This document shows, piece after piece, positions 1 through 9,400 of a DNA stretch of 64,000 bases. Positions within the stretch are counted from its first letter, which is position 1, and each line of letters opens with the position of its first letter. A program made the translations under genes and the position numbers. Source of the stretch: Algibacter miyuki (GTDB lineage Bacteria > Bacteroidota > Bacteroidia > Flavobacteriales > Flavobacteriaceae); the NCBI RefSeq assembly GCF_042427745.1, contig NZ_JBHMFA010000001.1; one strand, written 5' to 3'. The notes under the pieces are model-generated. The model saw nothing but the letters and a program-made list of their open reading frames with translations. It was not told the DNA's origin and searched no databases.

Positions 1-219
1 CATTTCCATTAAGTTTTCTGGACCAGGGTTTGTTGAACCTATGATAAAAATACGAGCTCCACGTATAGACTCCTCGTAAGACGGTTGGAATTCTCCATCG
101 CTATAGGTTGAGGTAATTACTTTACCTAGTTCTGCTCCGTATGCTTTAGCGATTTTCTCACCAAGGACTTTACTTTGAGTACACGCAAAAATTTTAGCTT
201 CTGTTACTACTATGGGCAT
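1..219 (-). CDS. prs: Ribose-phosphate pyrophosphokinase, N-terminal part (runs off the left edge)
   Basis: This is the first 73 codons of PRPP synthetase, the cytoplasmic enzyme that makes phosphoribosyl pyrophosphate from ribose 5-phosphate and ATP for nucleotide, His and Trp synthesis. The visible residues contain the family N-terminal block: KIFACTQSKVLGEKIA, then the conserved STYSDGEFQPSYEESIRG and the FIIGSTNPGPENLMEM segment. The start is the ATG at 217-219; an in-frame stop lies six codons upstream, so no longer version is possible. A TAAATTTG -7 element is 53 bases upstream. The gene is a housekeeping neighbour, divergent from the tRNA, and has no obvious link to the glycan genes. 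The C-terminal three quarters lie outside the window. Confidence 0.93.
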   Translation of the reverse strand, partial: MPIVVTEAKIFACTQSKVLGEKIAKAYGAELGKVITSTYSDGEFQPSYEESIRGARIFIIGSTNPGPENLMEM

Positions 220-271
220 GGTTGTTGTGCTGTTTTATAGTGCTTAAGCACCGCTTATTTTAAACAAGGTG

Positions 272-279
272 CAAATTTA
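272..279 (-). promoter_or_regulatory. Predicted -7 element of the prs promoter
   Basis: Read on the minus strand this is TAAATTTG, an exact match to the Bacteroidota TAnnTTTG -7 consensus, 53 bases before the prs ATG. I see no clear TTG at -33, so strength is uncertain. Confidence 0.5.
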
Positions 280-319
280 TGGATTTATTTTTACCTAAAA
301 TGTATATTGGTGCGTATTT

Positions 320-353
320 TTTGGGTGATATATCGAAAAAATCTATATTTTTG
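320..353 (+). promoter_or_regulatory. Predicted promoter of tRNA-Leu
   Basis: TTTG at 320-323 and TATTTTTG at 346-353 match the Bacteroidota -33 and -7 elements with a 22-base spacer. The -7 element ends 11 bases before the tRNA 5' end, as expected for a short leader. Confidence 0.5.
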
Positions 354-364
354 CTGCTCCAAAT

Positions 365-447
365 GCTCAAGTGGTGGAATTGGTAGACACGTCGGATTCA
401 AAATCCGATTCTTCGGAGTGCGGGTTCGATTCCCGCCTTGAGTACCA
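365..447 (+). tRNA. tRNA-Leu (anticodon CAA)
   Basis: A full cloverleaf can be drawn. The acceptor stem GCTCAAG pairs with CTTGAGT (one G-U pair), with discriminator A and an encoded CCA at 445-447. The D-arm is GTGGTGGAATTGGTAGACAC. The anticodon stem TCGGA/TCCGA holds the loop TTCAAAA, so the anticodon is CAA, reading UUG. A variable arm with a TTCGGA turn and the T-arm GCGGG-TTCGATT-CCCGC follow. The variable arm is short for a leucine tRNA, but the anticodon and D-arm fit. It stands alone between prs and the sulfatase, with its own promoter and terminator. Confidence 0.95.
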
Positions 448-451
448 AAAA

Positions 452-478
452 CCCTTTAAAAACAACGTTTTTAAAGGG
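452..478. terminator. Bidirectional terminator after tRNA-Leu
   Basis: A perfect 12-bp stem (CCCTTTAAAAAC with GTTTTTAAAGGG) and a 3-base loop, followed by CTTTTTAATTTTATTTT on the plus strand and preceded by AAAAA. It should end the tRNA transcript and, from the other side, the convergent sulfatase transcript. Confidence 0.85.
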
Positions 479-512
479 CTTTTTAATTTTATTTTCTATT
501 AAATTTAGTTTT

Positions 513-1976
513 TTAATGCTTCTTATAAGGTACTGTTCCTAAGTGATCAACCTTAATGCCCCATTTATCTAAATAATGTGTGCCTGGAAGAAATTGATCC
601 CCATTAGCTTTTAATCGTTGTGTTAAACGGCTATCTAAATCGGATTGTAGTACGGCATAATCAGTTTTGTTTACTAAATTATTCATTTGGTGTGGATCTT
701 CCTCGTTATTGAATAGTAACCAAGGACCATTTAAATCTTTTACGTAGGTGTACTTTTCGGTAACCAAACCTCGGTATTCTCTACCTTGGCGTTTTGGCTT
801 GTTCCATTCGCCAAACGGTTGCACACATGTTATTATAGTTTCTTTACCAACGGTATCATCTTTACCTTCCATATAAGGTTTGTAATTAATGCCTTCAATC
901 GGTTCTGGTATATTGATTTGGCATAAACTTAATAAGGTTGGTAAAATATCTTCGGAATTTAAAATGGCTTCTCGCTTACCGGGTTTTATACCTAAATATT
1001 TAGGAATATGAACAAGCATAGGCACTCGAACCGATTCATCAAAAGGTTGTTGTTTTCTATAAGCTCCTTGTGAACCTAGTAAATCGCCATGATCGGAAGT
1101 AAATACAATTATGGTATTATCTAATTGGTTATTACTTTTTAGATCCTGAATTAATTCCCCAACCATATCGTCTAAAGCAACTATATGTGCATAATAACCT
1201 GCAATATCTTTTCTTACTTTGGTTGCTATATTTTCTGGTACATTCGGCCTTAATTCCATGTCGTCCGGATTAAACATATCTCTATATTTTTTTGGAGCAG
1301 AATCATAAGGGTTGTGTGGCGTTCCCCAAGAAAGCATTAATAAAAAGGGATTGTTTACATTTTTTTTTGAATTGATATAATCAATCGCTGCGTCTGTTTG
1401 TTCGAAGGTATCATAACCATTCCAGGTTTTAGGCGTTGGATCATTATTATCATAATAGATTGAACTGTTGTAGTTATGCGTGCATTCATTAGCCATCCAA
1501 AACTGAAAGCCTTGTCTTCTGTTTCCAGGTGGAATAAAACTTTCTCTTCCATGCCCATCGATATGCCACTTGCCAATAAACCCAGTGTCATAGCCTGCTT
1601 TATTATAAATTTTTGCCATGGAAACAGCATTAGTATCGAGTTGAACATCGTTCATAAAAACGCCGTTTGTTAGCGGACGCTGCCCTGTAATTAACGAAGC
1701 TTTAAATGGTGTACAAACCGGCATGCCCGATACAGCATTTTTGAAGTTGACGCTTATGGCTTCTAAATTATCGAGGTGTGGTGTGTTTACATTGGGGTCG
1801 CCGGCATAGCTTGTAGATTGCGCTCTAAGTTGGTCGGTTAAAATAATGAGGACATTAGGTTGTTTTTCATCCGAAGTAATATGGTGCTTTTTAGTGGTTG
1901 ATTTACAGGAGACTAAAACTAAAAGGAACAGAATGTATGCGGTTTTAAACATATAGGAGTGCTGTGATTTTTTCAT
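513..1976 (-). CDS. S1-type sulfatase lipoprotein with a non-canonical CTPFK active-site motif
   Basis: A 487-residue alkaline-phosphatase-fold sulfatase. The N-terminus carries a lipoprotein signal peptide with Cys24 in L-V-S-C, so it is probably membrane-anchored in the periplasm or at the cell surface. Metal-site residues are seen at L-T-D48-Q and in S-D-H-G-D; the GKWH block is present. The formylglycine cysteine is Cys88 in VCTPFKASLITG. Most sulfatases have Cys-x-Pro-x-Arg, whereas this one has Lys at the last position, so maturation may differ. Substrate cannot be read from sequence. It lies downstream of the SusCD operon terminator and upstream of the tRNA terminator, so it may be its own transcript. 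The fold is certain; activity is likely but less sure. Confidence 0.9.
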   Translation of the reverse strand: MKKSQHSYMFKTAYILFLLVLVSCKSTTKKHHITSDEKQPNVLIILTDQLRAQSTSYAGDPNVNTPHLDNLEAISVNFKNAVSGMPVCTPFKASLITGQRPLTNGVFMNDVQLDTNAVSMAKIYNKAGYDTGFIGKWHIDGHGRESFIPPGNRRQGFQFWMANECTHNYNSSIYYDNNDPTPKTWNGYDTFEQTDAAIDYINSKKNVNNPFLLMLSWGTPHNPYDSAPKKYRDMFNPDDMELRPNVPENIATKVRKDIAGYYAHIVALDDMVGELIQDLKSNNQLDNTIIVFTSDHGDLLGSQGAYRKQQPFDESVRVPMLVHIPKYLGIKPGKREAILNSEDILPTLLSLCQINIPEPIEGINYKPYMEGKDDTVGKETIITCVQPFGEWNKPKRQGREYRGLVTEKYTYVKDLNGPWLLFNNEEDPHQMNNLVNKTDYAVLQSDLDSRLTQRLKANGDQFLPGTHYLDKWGIKVDHLGTVPYKKH

Positions 1977-2084
1977 AAAATAATGTGTTTATTCTATCGG
2001 TTTTATTTATATAAAAATAAAATAGAGCTTAAAAGTAAGCATTTTGGAGTAAAAATTAACTTACAAGTGCTTTGCTAGAGGTGC

Positions 2085-2123
2085 AAAAAAAATCCCTTTC
2101 TGCTTTATGCAAAAAGAGATTTT
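2085..2123 (-). terminator. Rho-independent terminator of the SusCD operon
   Basis: On the minus strand, a 15-bp stem with two mismatches (arms 2109-2123 and 2089-2103, loop 2104-2108) is followed directly by eight T residues. It lies about 80 bases after the stop of the DUF4998-type gene and is well placed to end the sigma/FecR/SusC/SusD transcript. Confidence 0.75.
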
Positions 2124-2140
2124 TTTTATGATCTTTATAA

Positions 2141-2167
2141 GATTATAAGGGTTTTACCCTTATAATC
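2141..2167. repeat. Perfect inverted repeat in the SusCD operon 3' region
   Basis: A perfect 12-bp stem (GATTATAAGGGT with ACCCTTATAATC) around a TTT loop. No T-tract adjoins it. It sits between the last operon gene and the true terminator, so it may protect the mRNA 3' end or add to termination. Confidence 0.55.
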
Positions 2168-2203
2168 AAATGAGCTAAAATTTTGGAAGATGCTTGAATG
2201 TTT

Positions 2204-3322
2204 TTACAACTCCACTTTACCATAAACATTAATCTCTCCGATAACGAAATAATCTTCTGGCCCCGTTAATGCCACGAATTTAAAATAATTGGCTTTTGGC
2301 ATAGACGCAATTTCATAAAACTGACCTTCATTGGTCAGCCTGTTAAAATTAAATTCGCCTAAATCTTCCCAGGTTTCATTATCAGCGCTAACTAATAATT
2401 GGAAGGTGTCGCAAGCTCTATCATCATCTGTCATTCTGAAAATTTCAAACCCACTAATGGTTGCTTCATATCCCATATCAACGGTAACAAAATGTGGGTA
2501 GCTTGAATTACTAGCGTGAGTGTGCCATCTTGAACCCGGATTGCCGTCAATAACATTAGTGACTCTATTGGCTTCACTAGAATTGTGTTGCGTTGAAAAA
2601 TCAGTAACGCTGAAGGTCGTCTTATCCAAAAGGAAATACGCTTCAGGGTTGTCCACATATTCCGTGGCGAAAGTATCAATACTTAACGGGTCGGGCGTAT
2701 AAAGTGATCGATATTGATAGGGCATGCTAGCGTCGTAATTTTCAAGAAGTGAATTTTCTTCAGTTTCATCAAAGGATAGAATACTTTCCTGACCATCCAT
2801 ATCTGTAAACTTGACTTCTGTAGCAATAAAACCTTTTGATAAATCAGGTTCTCCCCAATTGATAAAAACTTGCCCATTAGCATCCATCACGTTTTTTATG
2901 ATAGGTCTGTTCCTTAAAGAGGAGGCGTAATTTTCTCCATAAGCAACGCCAAAAGCTTCTACTGGAACAGAAATGTTTCCTTCGCTGTCGTAGTTACGAA
3001 TGAAAAAGGTATAGGTGTTTTCTAGTAAATTATCAATAATAACAGATATTGAATCTGTTCCAGTTGGCATAGGAACATGAAGCGAATCTTGATAATTATT
3101 CCAAAAAATTTGAGCATGTGTCACACTAGGATCAACATTTTTTAACCAAGACACTTTTACTCTGTTTTTTCCTGGATAAGCTGTTGGTTGTACGGCAATT
3201 CCAGGGTAAACAATACCACCGGGTACAACAAACTCTTCATACGAATCTTCCATTTTAGAGCAACTAGTGCAACATAAAAGGGCAAGACTAAAAATGATTA
3301 TTATAAACGAAATATTTTTCAT
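2204..3322 (-). CDS. Surface lipoprotein, DUF4998-type with C-terminal discoidin (F5/8 C) domain
   Basis: A 372-residue predicted surface glycan-binding protein. Cys21 in C-T-S-C is a lipobox cysteine. Residues from about 25 to 225 resemble the DUF4998 fibronectin-like region common in Bacteroidota polysaccharide loci. The last 130 residues form an F5/8 type C (discoidin) module, with N-V-I-D-G-N-P-G-S-R-W-H and D-M-G-Y typical of the carbohydrate-binding face. It is the last gene of the SusCD operon, 22 bases after the DUF4959-type gene. Family context suggests it captures glycan next to SusD; it has no catalytic motif that I can see. Ligand is unknown. Confidence 0.8.
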   Translation of the reverse strand: MKNISFIIIIFSLALLCCTSCSKMEDSYEEFVVPGGIVYPGIAVQPTAYPGKNRVKVSWLKNVDPSVTHAQIFWNNYQDSLHVPMPTGTDSISVIIDNLLENTYTFFIRNYDSEGNISVPVEAFGVAYGENYASSLRNRPIIKNVMDANGQVFINWGEPDLSKGFIATEVKFTDMDGQESILSFDETEENSLLENYDASMPYQYRSLYTPDPLSIDTFATEYVDNPEAYFLLDKTTFSVTDFSTQHNSSEANRVTNVIDGNPGSRWHTHASNSSYPHFVTVDMGYEATISGFEIFRMTDDDRACDTFQLLVSADNETWEDLGEFNFNRLTNEGQFYEIASMPKANYFKFVALTGPEDYFVIGEINVYGKVEL

Positions 3323-3344
3323 ATTTATTTTTTAAAGTTAGTAG

Positions 3345-4517
3345 TTAATTGACTTGTCCCCAGAAAGAAATTTCACTAATCTGAACTTTTCCACTACCGG
3401 GCACCCAGGCTTCAATTGTTTTGAGACGGAAATATCGTATTGCTGGTAATCCAACTTCAAATTCAAAATCTTCCCCCAAGCTACTTGCATAGGTAATATC
3501 TTCTGGGCTTTTGGTTCCAAGAGGAAGTCCTGAAGGTTTAAAAGACTCAAAGGCGCCTAGCAATTCCCAGTTGTCCCAACTGCCATCTAGAGAAGGATCA
3601 TTAGTTCCCCAAATTTCTATATATCTTGGTGCTTCAACATATTCATAACCTGGACGATGCCACAATTTCATTCGGCTAAGAATTATACTTTCACCAAAAT
3701 CAAATGTATACGCGTGAGGTATGGGTTGATCTTCGGCTGCTAAAAGATTGCCTTTTGCAACTTTGTTGTCATAAAGATAAACGGGTGTATAGGTCGCATT
3801 GTACTGAGCATCTCCTGGAAGTGGTGTCCATTCCCATTTATCTTTTAATATTTCTTCTTCATACAGAGGCGTTAATGTTTTTATTAACGTATCCGATTTA
3901 TTGTTCCATCGATCTTTAATGTAACAAGCAAATTCCATTTCTTTTACAGGAAAGCCCCTAGCAGAAAAATCCCCTTCTTCTGCAGCGGTGTAAAACGTAG
4001 TAGCCGGCTCCCATTCGCCCGTACCTGTTGAGTCTACTAACATAACCATAGTAAGGTTAGCCTGCGTATCATTTTTAAATTTTACGTTCGCACCGCCGAA
4101 AGTAGATCTTATTTCAAGTGATTCAAACACTGTTTTCACTGGAGGAGGTAAAGGTTGAAAAGTAGCTACTAAAGGCACTGATTCTACATTGTTTTTTCCT
4201 ACGGTAATTACCTTTAATTCATGTTCGTCTGAATTTCCGTATCCCACCAGTTTTAAAGTATCCAGATAACGGGATGCTTTTGCTTCTCTAAATACATTGG
4301 GCTGTATTTCATAAATAGCTTTCGCATATGAAATAATAGGGTCTTCGGGAATATTGTAAGTTAAAATGGCTCCACCTGGGGTAGGTGTGATTACCAAGTC
4401 TGTAACTTGCATGGGAACATCCGACGATTCATCTAAAAAGTCAATCCGGTCTGTCTCGTTACAACTGCATAAAAACAGTGTACCTATTATTAGGACAATT
4501 TGATATATATTTTTCAT
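3345..4517 (-). CDS. Surface lipoprotein, DUF4959/DUF5126/DUF5000-type (SusE/F position)
   Basis: A 390-residue lipoprotein (Cys19 in L-C-S-C). The order of regions matches the Bacteroidota DUF4959, DUF5126 and DUF5000 architecture: an Ig-like N-terminal part (about 35-120), a second beta-sandwich (about 125-215), and a C-terminal discoidin-like part from about 220 (W-E-W-T-P, then W-H-R-P-G-Y-E-Y and Y-I-E-I-W-G-T). Proteins of this type usually follow SusD and bind glycan at the cell surface. Spacing to SusD is 27 bases. No enzyme motif is visible. The domain names come from recalled family features, not a search. Confidence 0.8.
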   Translation of the reverse strand: MKNIYQIVLIIGTLFLCSCNETDRIDFLDESSDVPMQVTDLVITPTPGGAILTYNIPEDPIISYAKAIYEIQPNVFREAKASRYLDTLKLVGYGNSDEHELKVITVGKNNVESVPLVATFQPLPPPVKTVFESLEIRSTFGGANVKFKNDTQANLTMVMLVDSTGTGEWEPATTFYTAAEEGDFSARGFPVKEMEFACYIKDRWNNKSDTLIKTLTPLYEEEILKDKWEWTPLPGDAQYNATYTPVYLYDNKVAKGNLLAAEDQPIPHAYTFDFGESIILSRMKLWHRPGYEYVEAPRYIEIWGTNDPSLDGSWDNWELLGAFESFKPSGLPLGTKSPEDITYASSLGEDFEFEVGLPAIRYFRLKTIEAWVPGSGKVQISEISFWGQVN

Positions 4518-4544
4518 CTTTTGAATATTTTAATTATTTAACAT

Positions 4545-6455
4545 TTACCAACCTAAATTTTGAACCAGATTAGGATTCTGCTCTATATATGAATCTTTAA
4601 TAGGCCAAAAATAGTCCTTCAATCCAAATTTCTGATCCCAGACAATAGTGGGAACATAATAGTTTTCTGCAGATTGTTGCCATACGTTCCAACCGGTAAC
4701 AGGCTCATTCATTTCTTCGGCTGCTTTTTTCCATCGTCTTAAATCCCAAAAACGCTGACCTTCGAAAGCCATTTCAATTAAACGCTCTTGATGTATGATG
4801 TCACGAAGTCCGGTTTGAGATTCAAATTTACTTGGGTTTGTTGAGTATTGCGTCCAAGCAGATTGTACGGTTCCTAGTCCAGCGCGCTCACGAACTAAAT
4901 TAAGATAATGATAGGCTTCTTCGGATGGACCGGTAGATTCGTTAATCGCTTCGGCATAAGTAAGATACAAGTCTGCTAAACGGATTACTGGCCACGGATA
5001 ATTTCTTAAAGAGTAACTCGCTGATCCACCGCCGCCATTTAAGGTGTTTTGATAATGAATTAATTTCTTTATAAAATACCCAGTTGAAGACCCTCTACTT
5101 AGATTTACAGAGTTTAGTTGGCCATTTTTGCTCTGTACACATAAAAGTTCATCTACCTTTTTATCATCATAATAACCCTGGCCATACCATATACCACCAT
5201 CAAAAGCCATATCTGCATAAAAGCGAGGTTCTCGATTAAAATTAAGTTTAGCCGTTTTATAGCCTGATTTGATAAGAAGATGGTCTTCTTCTCTACCATT
5301 TTGTAAATCATATTTGTTATTGTAACTCCATGTTTTATCTTCATTAATGGGAACACCATTATCCGAATAGAACAGTTCGGCCATTTTTAGAGGAGCTCCA
5401 AGGGTTCCATAAACAGCTTGAGTATCTGGGTTTTGTGGGTCTAAATTAGTGGGTTGCGCTAATTGCTGCAGCCTACTAGAACTACTTTGTGTATTCGCCC
5501 AAATAATTTCACTGTTCCAACGTTCTGTTAGTGCGTTTCGGATAGACAGTTGTGTGATAATCGTACTGCTAAGATCGACCTGTGTTAATGATGGTGTATA
5601 GGTGTAGAGCTCGAATCCTGCTGCTGCACAAGCATCAATGGCGGCTTTACAGGCTGCAACTGCAGTATCCCATTTGGTTTCATCATAAGTTGCGTTAAAT
5701 AATGGCGTTCCGTCTTTATTCTCTAACTGAGCAAAATCATTATCCCCATTAAATAAAGGGCTTGCCGCGGTTACAAGTACTTTGGCTTTTAATGCTAGAG
5801 CGATAGGTTTAGTAATTCGTCCTAGTTCTGCTGCCGGATCTGTAATAACCAATGGTAGATCGGTTTCTGCTTCATCTAGCAATTGAACTACATAGTTAAA
5901 ACATTCGTCAATAGTATTACGTGTTACTTTAACCTCTTCTGTTCCTGCATCAATGGCGATATTGGTTTTAACTAATGGAATAGGGCCATACATTTTCATG
6001 AGATAATAGTGATAGTAAGCCTTTAAAAACTTTACTTCTGCAATCCATTGGATTTTCTCAATATATTCCAAATCTGGAACGCTTTCAACATTCTCAAGGA
6101 AAATATTGCAGTCACGTAATCCTTTGTATAGGTTTGACCATTGGTCGCCATAAGGATCGACCACGTTTTGAAACCCACGTGAAATGTTTAAAAAAGTATA
6201 AGATTCATATCTATTATTTATACGTCCCAACATTTCATCGCCGCCCACTAAGGCTGGGTTATCATTAATGCCACCATGTGAAGGCATGTATGAATAACAG
6301 GTGAATAGGTATTGCTCGGCACTGTATCGCTGATTAAAAGCGATATCAACTGTTGCTACATTATCTGGTACAACATCTAAATAATCACTACAAGAATACA
6401 CTGAAAGTAGTAGCACGATAAATATTGACTTTATTGTGATAATAATATTTTTCAT
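4545..6455 (-). CDS. susD: SusD/RagB-family outer-membrane glycan-binding lipoprotein
   Basis: A 636-residue SusD homologue that forms the lid over the SusC channel and captures oligosaccharide for import. It has a lipobox with Cys22 in Y-S-C, the SusD N-terminal start SDYLDVVPDN, TPR-like helices (W-I-A-E-V-K-F-L-K-A-Y-Y-H-Y-Y-L), and the C-terminal family block with LRDIIHQERLIEMAFEGQRF followed by W-D-L-R-R-W-K. It ends with the usual Q-N-P-N-L-V-Q-N-L-G-W-type tail. It is cotranscribed with SusC (27-base gap). Length is at the upper end for SusD. The ligand cannot be named; neighbouring genes suggest a sulfated or N-glycan-type oligosaccharide. Confidence 0.95.
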   Translation of the reverse strand: MKNIIITIKSIFIVLLLSVYSCSDYLDVVPDNVATVDIAFNQRYSAEQYLFTCYSYMPSHGGINDNPALVGGDEMLGRINNRYESYTFLNISRGFQNVVDPYGDQWSNLYKGLRDCNIFLENVESVPDLEYIEKIQWIAEVKFLKAYYHYYLMKMYGPIPLVKTNIAIDAGTEEVKVTRNTIDECFNYVVQLLDEAETDLPLVITDPAAELGRITKPIALALKAKVLVTAASPLFNGDNDFAQLENKDGTPLFNATYDETKWDTAVAACKAAIDACAAAGFELYTYTPSLTQVDLSSTIITQLSIRNALTERWNSEIIWANTQSSSSRLQQLAQPTNLDPQNPDTQAVYGTLGAPLKMAELFYSDNGVPINEDKTWSYNNKYDLQNGREEDHLLIKSGYKTAKLNFNREPRFYADMAFDGGIWYGQGYYDDKKVDELLCVQSKNGQLNSVNLSRGSSTGYFIKKLIHYQNTLNGGGGSASYSLRNYPWPVIRLADLYLTYAEAINESTGPSEEAYHYLNLVRERAGLGTVQSAWTQYSTNPSKFESQTGLRDIIHQERLIEMAFEGQRFWDLRRWKKAAEEMNEPVTGWNVWQQSAENYYVPTIVWDQKFGLKDYFWPIKDSYIEQNPNLVQNLGW

Positions 6456-6482
6456 AATATTTTATATTATTTAAAGTTAAAA

Positions 6483-9400
6483 TTAGTTTATGGAAACGTT
6501 CAATCCAATATTCAGTATTTTCTGAATTGGATAGCCTAGTCCATTTCCTCCCATTTCTACATCCCACAATTTAAATTTGCTCAGTGTAAAGAAATTAGTT
6601 GCACTCATGTAGACACGGAAATTAGAAGTACCAATTTTTTTCTGATACTTTTCTGGTAGGGTGTATCCGATCTCGACCTCTTTTAGGCGAAGAAAGGAAC
6701 CATCGCGCATAAACCAAGTACTGTTTTGCGTGTTGTTTGAAATTGTTGTTGGACTTAAACGCGGCCATAAGGCATATTCATCACGGTAATCTTCAGACCA
6801 GTGACTGTCAGCATAAGCTTTCAATATTTGAGTTTCACCCTGGAAAGGAGACGTTGTAGATGGGTCTATCCAAAAAGATTCATTAGCAAGTCCTTGGAAG
6901 AAAGAAGAGAAATCCCAACTTTTATAACCGAAAGAGAAACCAAATCCATAAACAATTTCTGGAGTTGTTGGATACCCGATAGGCACTTGATCTGCCTGAG
7001 TAATCTTACCATCACCATTGACGTCAAGATATTTTATATCGCCTGCCATATATTCTCCAAAACTTTGCGTTGGCGCATTAGCAACTTCGGCATCATCTAT
7101 AAATAATCTTTCGGCAATATAGCCATATTGTTGTCCTAACGACGTACCAACACGAGAACGCCAAGCTTCATCGTAATCAGGTTCTTCGTAAACTTCAAAT
7201 TTACTTGTTGCATAGGTGAAATTTCCTCGTAGACTTAGCCACATACCATTACCCCAAGATTCATTATATTCTAAAGAAATATCGGTGCCTTGTCCAGATG
7301 CTTCTCCAACGTTGGCACTTACTTCTGTTGCTAGTCCCATAGTTACTGGGATATCTGCACGTGGCATAAAGATATTACTACGACGCTCTTTAAAGAATTC
7401 GGCCTGAATGTCTAATTTATTATTAAACATACCTATTTCAAATGCTAGGTTGGCTTTTTTTGATACTTCCCAAGTAATGTCTTCATTTCCGTAACGGCTA
7501 AGTGCTACGCCATTACGACTATAGCCCCAGTCGCGGCCAAATGTTGCGCTTCTGTCTCCTGAATTCATGTTGACATTAGATAGATAATAAAAGCGATCTT
7601 GAGCACTTCCGATAGCATCATTTCCTACAAGACCGTAGGTTGCTCTAATACGGAGTTTTGAAAACAGGTCTTTATTGTTTTCCCAAAATGGTTCATTAGA
7701 TACGTTCCAGGCAACACCTGCGGAAGGGAAAAAACCAAATCTGTTTTTCTTATGAAATCGTTCCGATCCATTATAACCAAAATTTAATTCAGCGTGGTAT
7801 CGATCATCATAGGCATAAGTAAAACGGCCTGATAAACCTAAGTTTCGGTATGGAAGTGAAAGCTGTAAATCTCCGGCATTGGCCTCAAGACTATGTTTCA
7901 TTATCGTAATTAAAAGTCCGCTAACATCATGTTTATTAAATTTACGAGAATAGTTTATGGCAGATTCCACGTAAAAATTAGAAGAGACTAATTTATCACC
8001 TTCGTTATAATCTAAATATTCGGTTCCTGTACTTTCGTTGATGTTACTTACACCATATTCTTGTGTGTTGGCATTGTACCAGTCAAGACCATAATAAAAT
8101 GGATTGTAAGCTCTGTTTACTGAGAAATAAGAATTTCTAATGGTATTCGCCATGGTACGAAATCTCAGTCCTTCGGTAATCCAAGATAAATCTTCTTTAA
8201 ACTCCAACTGCGCAATCATCTGTGATCTAGAATATTCTTTGTATCCCTTTACCATGTCGGCATAAGGATTAATATATTCACCTTCTCCAGCATTTCCAAA
8301 CATAATATGAGATACATATTTATGATCTTCATCAATGGGATAATAGGCCGGAAAAAGTGCAGGATTAGAATGCATTACTTTATTGTACATGCCTGTACCA
8401 CCATCTATTGGTCCGGAATAATCGTCAAAATTACCATTCAACCTTACAATTAATTCTGTTGTAGGGGTAACATCTATATTTACATTACTACGTAGCGTGT
8501 ATTTTTGAAGATTAATATTACTATTAAAATTGTTTCTTTCGTCTACTTTTAGAATACCACTATCTTTTGAATAAGAACCTGCAACGTAATAACGAGCAAC
8601 TTTACCACCACCACTCAAATTTAGATTGTATCGTTGATTTTGAGTAAAGTTTTTAAATAACATATCGTGCCAATCGTTGGCCGGAAAAAGTAGTGGGTTT
8701 TCTCCTGCTGCCGTTCTATCAATTTTTTCATCAGAAAAATAAGTTTCCCCTAGCGGATCACGTGTACGAATGGCTTCATTTGATAATTGCATATACGTAA
8801 CAGGGTCGGCAAGGTCGATGTTACGGGTTGGCATAGAAAAGGAGTTTTCAACCCTGAAAGATAGTTTGGCTTTACCTTCCTTACCTTCTTTGGTTGTAAC
8901 TAAAATAACACCATTAGCACCTCTGGCTCCGTAAAGTGCCGTAGCTGTAGCATCTTTCATAATACTGAAACTCGCGATATCATCTGTTTGAAGACGTGCC
9001 AAATCGGTAGAGGTAAGTTCAATACCGTCAATTAATATTAACGGATCTTTTTTATAACCAAAAGTAGTTACCCCACGAATAAAGAAATCGGCATTATCTT
9101 CTCCTGGTTCACCACTACGCTGGTATGCAATAATACCTGCCACTCTACCAGCAAGCGATGTGGTTAGGTTACTACTGGCAACTTTTAGTTCAGAAGGGTT
9201 TATGGTAGTGATAGAACCAATTACAGATCCTTTTTTTTGTTTTCCAAAAGCAACAACGGTAACATCATCGAGTTCTTCGGTGTTTTCTTTTAAGGTGACA
9301 TTAATTTTGTTAAGCCCATTAAGAGGAACTTCTTTTTTTGTAAACCCAATACTAGTAAAAACGATTACAGCATTTTCATTACTTATTTTTAATGAAAAAT

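Noticed and set aside
6801..7106. Plus-strand 101-codon open frame
   Set aside because: Antisense to the SusC barrel; no promoter, no domain, no family likeness.
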